Origin: Rodentolepis nana
Lineage: Eukaryota; Platyhelminthes; Cestoda; Cyclophyllidea; Hymenolepididae
Assembly (NCBI GenBank): GCA_900617975.1
Contig: UZAE01013650.1
Location: 1 to 20,409, forward strand
DNA length: 20,409 bases
Reading direction: 5' to 3'
Position numbers and translations under genes: made by a program. The notes under the pieces were generated by a model that had not been told where the DNA came from, searched no databases, and saw only the letters and a program-made list of their open reading frames with translations. Positions 8,771 to 18,489 of this stretch are shown piece by piece. Within the stretch, counting starts at the first letter, position 1, and every line of letters starts with the position of its first letter.

Positions 8771-9279
8771 GATTTGTGTTTAGGTAAAATTAAAATAAAT
8801 TATAAATATTATACGATTGTTACTAATAAAATAAAGTTGAACAAGTGTGTTGGGTGTAAAATTATGAAAAATAAGTTTCATCAATCGAACACTTGATAAC
8901 AGTGAGGCATTCGCGAATTTATTTCACTTTCCGACAAAATTCTAAATAGAGAAATAAACACAGGATCTGGATATATGCAGAATCGAAATAGACACTAACT
9001 TTCAATGCCTTTTTAAATATGCATGGAAAATTACTCATTTAGTCAAAAGGCATGTTATTACGTCATTTTTCTTTCGTCACTTCAACAGTTTTGATTTAAG
9101 TTTGTTTCACTAACTGTATTGGGAGTCTCAAAGTTGATCAACATTTTTAATTGATAATGCAACCGAAGGTTTTAATTTTTATCCAATAAGCACACAGCTT
9201 TAATGTTTAATGATTAGAGGAGATCATTTCATGATTTAAATCTTTATTTGAAATTTAATTTTGATGTTTTATTCAATTT

Positions 9280-9530
9280 TAGATTCATGAGATCCAACGA
9301 ATGGCGATTGATTCATTGCCAAATTTGAAGTTAAAGCCTTTACTTCTAAAAGAAAATTTATTTTTACTTTGATTGAACCAATTTTCATTGTACTCAATGT
9401 CAACTTAAGTAAGGGGATCAGTTTTGAAGCAGCTTTAAAGCAAATATGGTTTGAAAAGGAATATTGGTGCAAGAATCGAATTTTTGGAACCACAAATGAA
9501 AATGTGATCAGTGCTGAAATCGCACTGTGA
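9280..9530. other. Stretch open on both strands, origin unknown
   Basis: On the plus strand a frame without a start codon is open from about 9313 to a TGA near 9528 and contains KGISFEAALKQIWFEKEYWC. On the minus strand 9269-9601 is open for 110 codons. Neither matches a family I recognise. The stretch lies directly beside the fold-back element, so it may be a fragment of a mobile-element gene or chance. Confidence 0.2.
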
Positions 9531-9564
9531 TGATAAAGAGGAGTATCTGAGCAATAAGCTTTTA

Positions 9565-9810
9565 AAAAACTTTGCAAAATATTATAAAATATGTTTTGCA
9601 AAATTTATTGCTTCAAACTTACTAAATTAGAAACCCCTTAAAATGTAATGAAGCAAAGGTAAAAGCAAAATATATACCTGTTACAATATCAATCATGGAA
9701 TCACATTAAAAAGATATATATTTTGCTTTAACGTTTGCTTTTATAACATTTTAAGGGGTTTCTAATTTAATAGTTTTGAAGCAATAAATATAAATATTTT
9801 TNACAAAGTT
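9565..9810. repeat. Fold-back (long hairpin) element
   Basis: Imperfect inverted repeat. The left arm at about 9570-9680 contains ATTAGAAACCCCTTAAAATG, and the right arm at about 9712-9808 contains its complement, CATTTTAAGGGGTTTCTAAT. Both arms carry GCAAAATATATA and an ATTGCTTCAAA end. About 30 bases separate the arms. The single undetermined base (9802) lies in the right arm, as expected if the hairpin hindered sequencing. The form fits a MITE-like fold-back transposon or a long-hairpin RNA source. Confidence 0.85.
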
Positions 9811-10950
9811 GTGGAAAAAATCTGTAATAAGACGAAAATTGTAAAGCTCACTTTAAACTGTTTATGTCAGATAGGAAGTAATATGAATCATTTGATGAAC
9901 AAGATATAGGAAATGATTGAGAATAAATGATTTACGAATAGTCTTCCAGACCATCAACATTTATCAACACTCAATATTCATTGTGGATATTTATATATCA
10001 ATTTCAAATCAAAGTGATTGTTCATTTATTTAGTTGAATAATGTCATATCTTTGAAATGGGCGTTGCTATTGAAATTTTAAAACTTAAATAACTACCTCT
10101 ATGTGACTTTGCAAACTAATTCCGTTTTCAATATTCAAAGGTATAATAATTCCAAAGGTTTGTACTTTGACTAACTTAAAGATGAATTCCTCGCACTAAA
10201 ATGGAGCCCATAGCAACGAATATCTCCTCAAAAATTATGTTCTAAACAGCATTGTAAATGAAAATCACTTAATGATCATGCTCGGTGGCAGCATATATGG
10301 ATTTCGAATTAACTACAAAATCGGCACAACTTATTTGTGCATAGAGGTACCAGTCCATGAAATCTGACATTGCATGAAGCATCCGTCAGTTGAAAGAAGA
10401 CGAAAGGAAATGTATTATGGCAAACGAAATGAGGTGATTTGGAGAGAACCTCACGTAAGAGAAGTCTGGAGATTTGAATCAACCTGGTTGAACGAAGCAG
10501 AGGGTTCGAGTCCAAAACGACCGGACGAGCTGCTAGCATCAAATTTGATTCAGAGCATTGTGATTGTTGGTCGAAAAAAGGCATTCAGACGCAGTAATTG
10601 AGTAAGGCTTATTCAAAATTCACACAAGTGTTGACAAAAATAAGAACTTAATGAATTAACCTCCTTTAAATTAGTTAACCTGTGGTTATCAATTGTCGTC
10701 AATTGTCGAATTATAGGCCTCTCGGTTTTACCAATTTGAACAGTCAACTTCCAGTCAAACTGTTCCAAATAAGAAACTTTTCAGCATTTCATTTCCCTGA
10801 GTCGCAATGCGAGAAATAAAGAAAAGTCGGCGATATAATTTCAATCATAATGGAAAAAAATTTAATCGAGTTCACATTGCGAAATCTACTGTTATTGCTG
10901 CAATACCTGAATTTCAATTGCTTATTTGACATTTGGACTGCGCTTATGTT
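9811..10950. other. Region without a supported gene
   Basis: It holds a less AT-rich patch at about 10370-10600 in which both strands have 75-91 codon open frames (10374-10601 plus, 10309-10584 minus). Neither is recognisable and no splice structure links them to the gene family. Confidence 0.4.
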
Positions 10951-10956
10951 CCATAG

Positions 10957-11072
10957 AAGGTGGAAAACGCCATAGACACCGATTATTCAAAATCGATTAC
11001 AAATAACATCATATTATCGTATCCTCCAGTTAAAGTCATTTGCTCATTTGATGGCCATTTGCTCCAATACGT
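10957..11072 (+). other. Possible diverged exon 5-like segment
   Basis: After an AG at 10955-10956 the frame is open and reads NNIILSYPPVKVICSFDG near its middle, followed by a possible GTAAAT donor near 11073. Family exon 5 reads VSLYQESELKCTWHG in paralogue 1 and VLLKNRADVCVWFG in paralogue 2, so spacing of the V/I-L strand, Cys and Gly is alike. The frame actually stays open to 11175. There are no matching neighbouring exons, so this may be a lone relic or coincidence. Confidence 0.25.
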
Positions 11073-11151
11073 AAATTTGAACCAAGTCAAATCTATTATG
11101 TTTAATCAACTTAAAAGGCCTGCAGGTGACGTTAACAACTTGAATTTTCAT

Positions 11152-11281
11152 TTCAGAGCAGAAACAACAGTTTAAGAAAGTTGAATGCAGCCGGTTTGCA
11201 TTTAGCCAAGTTGAAAAACTTTGCCTGCTTAAACGGAGCCTCCATTAACAGGGAAGACGAAATGTGCAACTCAAATTCTGC
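11152..11281 (-). other. Possible 3' exon of paralogue 2
   Basis: After a good acceptor (TATGGTTTGCAG) the phase 1 frame on the minus strand is open for about 42 codons and ends in a hydrophobic stretch (AAFNFLKLLFLL) before a TGA. That could be a terminal exon with a GPI-signal-like tail. It lies 635 bases beyond the last supported exon and has no counterpart identified in the other copies, so it is only a candidate. Confidence 0.2.
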
Positions 11282-11915
11282 AAACCATATCAAATACTTA
11301 TGACTTTGCGTAACAACTTGGAATAAAAATTCAGATTTGTCAATGTTGTCATATTTCGTTTGAAACTGTTTTCAAGCTTGTTGTTTAGCTCATATTATGT
11401 ATTTAACTTAAGTTTACATATACAATAAATGAGTTTGCATGAGTGTAAAATGCTTCAATGTTTCTTCAGAATGAGAGTAATCACTTGAATATCCATTGAG
11501 TAATTCCAAAAAGAACTAAATAAAACAAAACAAAAAAATTAGTGTGAAAAGTAGAAAAATTCGACATGTTTGCAATTGCCTATACTTAAAACAAATAACT
11601 TGCTTGAAATAATGATCCCGATTGTACAGCCTGTATTTTAAAATGAATAATATAAAAAACAATTAAAATCAATATTTATCTAGAATTTCTGCCTTAACAT
11701 TGCAATTAATACTTATTAGTTAACTAATTGAAACAGTCGCAATGGTACCCTACTTTACTAAGAACGTTCCTAATAACGCGATTTTTAAATAAGAACTTTA
11801 AAAGGTTAGCAAATATTTACTAATTTATAATATTTTTTATCTGCCACTGAGGGATCTGATTAATCTCGGATGGTATACAAGACGGTGGAAAAAATGAATT
11901 CGATTGGCAACTCAC

Positions 11916-13246
11916 CACTGCTTGTTGTTGTCAGCGTCACTAAAAATGACTGAATTTGTGATGAACATAAATTCGTTTAACTAGGGTTGAATTTGCATAA
12001 TTAATTCAAAATATTAGAAATGTTTTCTTATAGAATTTCAAAAGATAAAATTCATTGTTAGAAACTAGAAACAAACTGTTGCATGCAATCATGTCAGGTG
12101 ACAAGCCTAAAGAGAAGAAGTTTTCTTAGTATGTCAAATCAAATCATGAAAAAATAATTTGCATTCCATGGACGACTGACCTTCTTTCTCCCAATCGACA
12201 GTAACTGCCACAATTGAATAATTGTTTTGAATACTAAATGTTGTAAAGGTATCATCATTAGTTCGCTCATAATCGAATGCGTAATCAAGCTGATCTTTTT
12301 CGGCATTTTTAACGAGATCCTCTATAATAAAACGTGACGATTTAAGTTAGTGGAACTTCCCGAACAGAGTCATTCAAAATGACCTACTACCAATTTTCTT
12401 GCTTGAATTCTGATCGACCTTTCCTCCAAACCAAACACAGACATCAGCCCTATTCTTTAACAAAACGGTCTGCAAAATAAGAAAAAGCAAAAAAATTTCA
12501 CATATTTGATAACACAATTTTTTCTTGATGTAATTTACTTTATTGAATATTTGCAGTCTAAGGAAATATTAATTTAACTATAATTGGAAGACGAGTACAA
12601 ACCTCTATGTCGGTAGATGGTCCTCTTTGGGAAAATCTAATTGAGACAGAATTCTTTCCACCTTGAAATCTAAGAAACGGAAATGAGGCTTGGGGCATCA
12701 CGTGCCCTATAATGCAACAAATATTAGTTTTAATTTAACAGTTAATTACATTTCTGCTTATCTAACCTTCTCGAACAGATTCGAATTTACACTGTGGAAC
12801 AATATTGACAACACATACGAAATTACTTCCAGAAGTATGAAGTTGATCAATATTTTGGACTTTATCAATTGTAATATTGTAGAAACCTTAAGAAATTTTC
12901 AGATTAGTTATCCAGCTGCGGAAAAAGTTTTTCTACCATTTTCGATTGAACATGGTTTTTCTATTTCAAAACCATCCTTATTACAGGCGCCACGCTCGAT
13001 AATCAAGTTGGAGGTCCCCGAATGGTCAGATACTTCAATATTCTACAAGAAAGAAGAAGTGGATATAACTTTAAACACATTTTATTTGCGTACACTTGTC
13101 GAATCCTTCTTGATAATTATTGGTTCCGATCTACCAGATGGCGTTGTCACAATCCTTGAACAACTCGAATCAGGCAATTTTAAACTCTCCTTTCCAGAGG
13201 AGTCTCTGGATTGCAGAAGAGCACTAATGAGAAGAAAGAAAGTCAT
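11916..13246 (-). CDS. Paralogue 2: Ig-like/Alr-like extracellular protein, 8 exons, incomplete 3' end
   Basis: Exons on the minus strand are 13246-13135, 13032-12937, 12886-12767, 12706-12603, 12469-12391, 12321-12181, 12106-12077 and 11939-11916 (112, 96, 120, 104, 79, 141, 30 and 24 bases). All introns are GT-AG. Phases are 1 except phase 0 after exon 4. Joined, they stay open for about 235 codons. Exon 1 starts with an ATG and a hydrophobic signal peptide (MTFFLLISALLQS). Key segments are SCSRIVTTPS, NLIIERGACNKDG, KPCSIENG, FVCVVNIVPQCKFE, SFPFLRFQGGKNS, ADVCVWFGG, EKDQLDYAFDYER, VTVDWEK and MIACN, then a Thr/Ser stalk (MTLTTTSSG). Exons 4, 6 and 7 have exactly the lengths seen in paralogue 1. 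In exon 6, 17 of 47 residues are identical. Predicted role: secreted or membrane-anchored recognition protein; Hydractinia Alr is the nearest analogy I know. No anchor or tail exon was found below 11916, so the 3' end is unresolved. Confidence 0.78.
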
Positions 13247-13282
13247 TTGCTTTTAAAGTGTGTTGCGAACTTGGCACAGTTC

Positions 13283-13289
13283 TATATAT
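13283..13289 (-). promoter_or_regulatory. TATA-like box upstream of paralogue 2
   Basis: CATATATAG on the minus strand lies about 40 bases before the ATG at 13246. An inverted CCAAT (GATTGG) sits about 20 bases further upstream. The TATA-to-ATG spacing matches paralogue 1. Confidence 0.35.
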
Positions 13290-13309
13290 GTGCAGGCTTA
13301 TCCAATCAA

Positions 13310-15975
13310 ACACCACACATGTGTATAATAGGATCAGTACGAATATGGCCTTCAAAAATACAAATTTATACTATTCTCAAAGTAACGAAATTAATGGACT
13401 GAACGCTCTAAATGTGGCGTGATTTTATGACTGTTAAATAATTGTATGAGCGGAAAAAATGCTTTCTCTAAATTTTCGAGGTCCTTATGGTCATTTAAGG
13501 CAACCTTTAAGTGGACACTCGGCGTTGCAAAGAGGATACCAAATTAATAATGATAAAAAATTAATAATTTTAATTTAGAAACCCAAGTTAATTTCGGCTC
13601 ATATTATTAATAAAATTGTGCTTCAACCGAAATTTCATCTATGGCCTGATGTCAATAATTAGACTGAACACCTTTCGCTCACTAATAACCAATCCAATTA
13701 CACGTCAAATACTTAATAACCGAAGGACAAAGTCACTTATCAAAGATGAAAGTCCGTCATTTTCGTATCTATCTGATTTAATACCCATAGAACTTGCCCT
13801 TATTTGCATTTGAGAAGTTGAAATAGTTAATAATCAAACTTTAAGAAAGACTTTGTAAAAATTATTAAATGCCCAAATCTATCATTGCCTATCTTATTTT
13901 TTATAAGTCACTAAAAATCTACTATTATATATCACTCAAAATTTATTATGCTCATCAAATGACTCATGCCAGCAATTAGTGGTTAAATTGGTGAAAGATT
14001 TTCAGTGTTCCCTAATTAAGAAAGAACTTGAGAGAGCTATTGATTTTTACTAAATGCTGGTAGACATATTTCAGAGACTAAACTTCACTCAATGCTTACC
14101 ATTTGCAGTGAAGGCATCATTGTTTTATTCAACTTTGCTGGTACGTTTTGGACACAGTGTACACAACTTAAACCTGCTCAAGGCGATTTCAATATACGTC
14201 ATGAAAATTAAAAAAAAACAGAACTTTGATTGGCATTACTAATTTATTGCTCCGCCTACTGTATTTAGTCGATAAAATTTGTGGCCGTTTGCAATTAAAT
14301 ATTTTCAGTTTTAATGAATTAAATTTTTCTCTCAGCTTCTCTCACGCAAGAAACCTTGCTTTTATTTTTAGACAAATTTTAGTAGAATTAAAGAATTACT
14401 GATTGAAGAGACGCAGAGTGTAAATTCATTTCTTTAAAAAAGAGTCCAAGAGCAATTTAAGATTAACTTGAACATTTCAAACTGTGTTTTTTAGACTTCA
14501 CCATTAAATTGTTTAAATTGTTGAAGTAAGAAAGAAATTGTTCACTTCACATTTCATCCTGTAGGACTAAACAAATTGAATCTTTTACATTGCATTGTAA
14601 TTCTTATAATTAAAAAATAAATTTTATAACTTTATTGACCGTTAATTCACGTGGCTCCATTTATTAATAAGTAAAACGAATTTAGATTTGACGACCATTC
14701 CACATTGAAATCTGTGAAATCGATTGCTATCCGCGAATATGTTATTGTAGCGCAATCATTGCAGTTCTGCTTTGGTCTCGTTCAGTGGACCAAGCAGTGT
14801 CTTCGCCCTGTTTTTGGCAAATTTATAAGTTATAAATGACTTCAAATTTTATTCTCCATTTTGAGAAAGCAAGGTTAAGTTCGTTTGTTTTTAAGCCACT
14901 TCAAATACTTCCAATTACATAAGCACTTAATAATTCAATGAATCCTGTAATTTTCAATGAGTATATAGCGACAAATAGATTGACCAATAGCAATGAAACA
15001 AAGAGACGAAAATGTAGAAATGATTAAAAGTTATTTCTACCAATACATCCCTTTCAATCTAATGGAATTTTCATTGAGTTACAAACGACTCAAGCGTTAA
15101 TTTTCCATTACAAATACCATTACTCAAACATTGACTGCGATAATATGCAGTGATGTGTCAAGAAGCTTATCTTGTAAATCAAGTGGATCATTTGAAGGCA
15201 CCTCATGATTCACCTTGAATGACTTGACTGTATCGCAGCATTTATAACTTCGAGTTTTAATGTGAGATCGGTGAACTCATGAATTAATGAAGACAATTGC
15301 AATGGTTTTTAAATTAAATGAATGCGAGCATTAGTCGCTGCGGTTTATTATCTACAAACCTGTTCTGCTTTTTTATAAGGCAAATTTTAATGCGAAATTT
15401 CTAATCAACATTGAAGGCATTTAGGAATGCTTAAAATTTTTTTTTACAATGTTTACATAGTAAAGCACAAGAACAGCAAAGCTTTAAATATATAATGCAT
15501 TTTATTAAAAGCGAATGTAAGATGTATACATAAATAAGCCTTGCAAAATCTATGCACTTAAAATGTTTTAAAACTAAATGAACAAAAATCGTTTCGAATA
15601 AGACGCATGTCGACTTAGATAAATATGAATATAATTAGACTCATAAGGGATTCATTTGGTTCTGTTGACGCCATTTTATTCTATCTGTTTTATTATTATG
15701 CAGTTTGAAAATCGATATCCGAAACAAATCTTGATAATGTCGCAGCACTTAAATTCATGTCGTCTATTTCAAAAGAACCGTTCATTTGAACAGGGACAAA
15801 TACGTAACCCGAACATGCTTTAATATTTGCCAGAGTTCCACGTATCTCCTTTTAGCAAGTAATTTGCACCTGTGCACTTCTTATAAATTGGAATGAATTA
15901 TTAAAATTGCCAGAGATTCATTTTTATTGCCGTATTTAAACGACTTGGTAAAATCACGTTCTAGAATGAATAAAC
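13310..15975. other. Region without a supported gene
   Basis: AT-rich DNA upstream of paralogue 2. Open frames of 62-65 codons (for example 13616-13813 and 14054-14242, plus strand) show no motif and no splice context. No repeats or RNA genes were recognised. Confidence 0.5.
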
Positions 15976-16130
15976 ATGAAATAATTTCGCGACTGGCACA
16001 CTGTTATCAAGTGTTCGATTGTTGAATTTAATTTTCATAAATTCACAGTCAACCCACTTGCTCTACTTTATTTTATTAGTAACAATCGTATATCATTTAT
16101 AATTTATTTTAATTTTACCTGAGCACAAAT

Positions 16131-16172
16131 CGGGGTATACGATAGACTTACCTCCACGTGTTGCAACCTGGG
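16131..16172 (-). other. Family-associated upstream sequence element, copy 3
   Basis: On the minus strand it reads CAACACGTGGAG then GTAAGTCTATCG, that is the E-box and donor-like core. It lies about 2.9 kb upstream of paralogue 2 and in the same orientation as that gene. Confidence 0.5.
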
Positions 16173-16266
16173 CAATGTTTGGTCATACTGTATGTCACAT
16201 TTCCCCACTTTCACAGTACCCACTTCACTTTTTTCTCTACCTTGGAATCTGCGAATCATTCTTCTA

Positions 16267-16281
16267 CCCCCCCCCCCCCCC
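16267..16281. repeat. C homopolymer, 15 bases
   Basis: Uninterrupted run of C, striking in AT-rich DNA. It lies in the segment unique to the right arm of the inverted duplication. Confidence 0.97.
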
Positions 16282-16494
16282 AAACCACTCGATTTTTGTG
16301 ACTGTTGTTTCTTCCCTCTGTGAATCCTGAGGTTAACTAATGGTCTTACAATTGATATCAAAACACCTGCCATGTGATTTAAATAAGATGAGCACAAATC
16401 TGAAGCCATCAGTTTTCAGAATGGTTATTGCTAGATGCTTCTCTAGTTGCTAACACAATATTCCATCTCAAATCTTTCTTCATGTAATTTTCTG

Positions 16495-17599
16495 GGCAAT
16501 TTCTGCAAAACATAGTTCAACTATGAATGTAATAAAATCAGACATGAAACAATTCGCATGACGACTCAATGAATTTTGACGTTTTTCAATTCCCGCCCCA
16601 GTGGTTTGCTCCAAGTATGTGATGCAAATGATTGGTATAAGTCTGTTCGTTATAAAATCATTTGAAGTCTATGAAAGTTTATATCTAAGAAGATCGTGGT
16701 GCGCCGTAGTTTTATTTTAGCAAACCTTTTTCATGACTAATGCGTTGAAATTTCTTATATTTAGAAACAAATAATTCATAAGTGTAAATAACATTAAAGT
16801 AGATTTCATTCGTTTATAATTTAATTTTCAAACAAATAACAAGCGTAACTGGATTCATTTTCTCCGGCTAGTTGTTCATATATCTGTATTGGAATATTTT
16901 CATTAGCTGATTTCAACTATTCACTAATACTGCGTCTTGTTTTTATTCAGTTCTTTAATGGCTTCCTAAAAATTGCAGCTACTGAAAGAAACATTAAAAT
17001 AAAAAAGAGATTAAAAACTTTGATTTAAAAAAATGATTGGACAACTCAAAATAAAACCTAGCGAATCCGAATTCGAGCGCATGATTACTTGCAAGTGTTC
17101 GATTAAATGATAATTTTTATTAAGAATTTCGTCCCAACAGTGTTACCTACTTTGTATTCGAAAAGCAGCAAATCAGCAAAAATTGGCCGAATCACGAGGC
17201 AAAATGTTCGGATGAGTAACAGCCGTATCAGTGATCTCTTGGTTGACAGAACACGGTTTTGTAATTAAGTAAATAAAACAAATGTTCCAATATATTGAAT
17301 TTAAGTTTTTAAATATTTTTTTTAGATAGCAAAAAAAACATAAGTAGAAATAAAAGAAATTGTATGAAGTGGTCCATGGAGATGTTGAAATAAAGATCAT
17401 GAACATCTGCAAGTGTCATAAATATAATCTAAATTAATTAAGTATTGAAACTTTTTAAAGATATTTTGTCGCATCAGTTGACAATGTAACTGAAAACCTT
17501 GATTTCATGCTATGAAAAATATGTTATTAATACGATGCAATATTTGATATACTTACATGTTGCTGAATGAGTTTGAGATGGAGTTCAGTGGTGTGTAGA
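16495..17599. other. Region without a supported gene
   Basis: AT-rich sequence. A minus-strand 79-codon open frame (17173-17412) is low-complexity and has no recognisable features. Confidence 0.5.
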
Positions 17600-18175
17600 A
17601 ATACTACCAACTACTGGTTTGTGACCAAAACCAGGATCGTCAATTATATTGCTACGTGTATGCTCGCTGATGTCGCTTGAAGCCAGGAATAAGTCAGGAT
17701 TTATTCTGTTTCCAATGGAGTGCAAATATGTAGCCGGATCCTCATTGCTGTAAATAAGTTCCAGAGAGTTGCTGTTTAGCATGTCCTCGATTTCCTTTCC
17801 AGCTATGTTTGTATCCTTGTGGCCCCACCTGGTGGAATGGGCGTTAAAGTCTTCTAATACTTCAGTTTTGCGTGAGATGTTCAGAAAGTCAAAGTTTGGA
17901 CAATTCTGGGGTAAGGTCTTCTTTTACTCCAGTTAGAATTCCACTTGCAACTTGCCGGTAATTAGGTAGAAGTTACAGGGTGTAACCTGTGAATTGGTAG
18001 TACTTCAGTTTGTCATCCTAAATGTTTGCTTCCATAATTGTGAAAATGTCTGCATCACAGGTTTGTAGGATTTTCTGAACTTGCATCCATTCGTCCGGAG
18101 ACATTCCTCCAGCATTCCACTGGAGGATCCTAGATGACATTCCTTCAGCATTCCACTGGAGGATCTGAAGACGTT
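17600..18175 (-). pseudogene. Endonuclease relic of LINE copy B
   Basis: Apurinic-like endonuclease domain in one main frame from the WNAGGM start to GHKPVVGSI, with the metal-binding Glu in TIMEAN and the DFNAH block preserved. At least two in-frame stops are present (TAG near 18018-18020 after TIMEANI, and a TAA shortly after), so it is not functional. It keeps the local duplication of the ILQWNA start (18105-18170) also seen in copy A. Confidence 0.85.
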
Positions 18176-18365
18176 GGAATCGCCCTGACGAGGGCGATTT
18201 TTCTTATAGCCTTTTTTCCCTCCAGCATTCTACTGGAGGATCTGAAGACGTTGTGATTGGCCTTAACGAGAGCAATTTCTCTTATAGCCTTTTTTAAAGC
18301 TCTGCGAGGGCGATTTTTCTTATAGCCTTTTTCAAAGCTAATAAGGGTGGTTTCTCTTATTGCCT
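18100..18365. repeat. Local repeats of hairpin units in LINE copy B leader
   Basis: Three imperfect copies of a CAGCATTC(C/T)ACTGGAGGA unit lie near 18111, 18147 and 18222. Variants of GAGGGCGATTTTTCTTATAGCC lie near 18190 and 18306, with diverged copies near 18270 and 18345. As in copy A, duplications are local and of 30-75 bases. Confidence 0.85.
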
Positions 18366-18444
18366 TGCTTCAAGCTAATCATAATAAATCGAATTCCAAT
18401 CAAATGTCGAGTGATGGACTTATTTGCCTTACGAAGATACGTTG

Positions 18445-18487
18445 CTCAGGGTGCACCACGTGGAGGAAGGTCTATCGCACACCCCTG
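18445..18487 (+). other. Family-associated upstream sequence element, copy 4
   Basis: GGTGCACCACGTGGAGG then AAGGTCTATCGCACACC. The CACGTG E-box is intact (18457-18462), but the donor-like GTAAGT of the copy at 8731 reads GAAGGT here. It is upstream of paralogue 3 in the same orientation. Confidence 0.5.
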
Positions 18488-18489
18488 CT

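Larger units (their letters stand above)
8528..8930 (+). repeat. Inverted duplication, left arm (partner 15976-16494)
   Basis: The reverse complement of 15976-16494 matches this stretch over its length: AGAAAATTACATGAA at the left end, TTTTGATATCAATTGT in the middle, the CCACGTGGAG-like element at 8731-8770, and ATCGAACACTTGATAACAGT near the right end. The right arm has an extra segment of about 130 bases. The arms are 7 kb apart and face each other on either side of paralogue 2. Confidence 0.9.
15976..16494 (-). repeat. Inverted duplication, right arm (partner 8528-8930)
   Basis: Matches 8528-8930 in reverse complement, with an added segment of about 130 bases at roughly 16173-16300. That segment includes a 15-base C run. 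The match is close near both ends (GAAAATTACATGAA side at 16494; CACTGTTATCAAGTGTTCGA near 15999). The 101-codon minus-strand open frame at 16104-16409 runs across the arm and is not supported as a gene. Confidence 0.9.
17600..18420 (-). mobile_element. Decayed non-LTR retrotransposon, copy B (endonuclease part only)
   Basis: The same element as copy A, in the same orientation. On the minus strand it shows the 5' leader with GC hairpins (18178-18360), the endonuclease start LQWNAEGM/LQWNAGGM (18105-18170), FTIMEAN (about 18025-18050), EDFNAHSTRWGHKDTN (about 17808-17855), and SSDISEHTR with GFGHKPVVGSI (about 17605-17690). It stops abruptly at about 17600, so the linker and reverse transcriptase are missing. 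Because LINEs usually lose the 5' end, loss of the 3' part here points to the boundary of the segmental duplication or a later deletion. Confidence 0.85.

Noticed and set aside
10480..10540. GGTTCGAGTCC, a perfect match to the tRNA/SINE B-box consensus
   Set aside because: The flanking bases do not form a T-arm stem, and no A box, cloverleaf or repeat copy was seen.
12690..13256. Plus-strand 188-codon ORF, the longest in the window
   Set aside because: It is antisense to exons 1-4 of paralogue 2, whose minus-strand splice sites, frames and homology are well supported. Its own translation resembles no family I know.
13616..14242. Plus-strand ORFs of 62-65 codons
   Set aside because: Length is as expected by chance and there is no supporting homology or exon structure.
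16104..16409. Minus-strand 101-codon ORF in the right inverted-repeat arm
   Set aside because: It depends on the C homopolymer and a segment absent from the left arm. The shared part has no acceptor-supported exon, so it is treated as repeat sequence.
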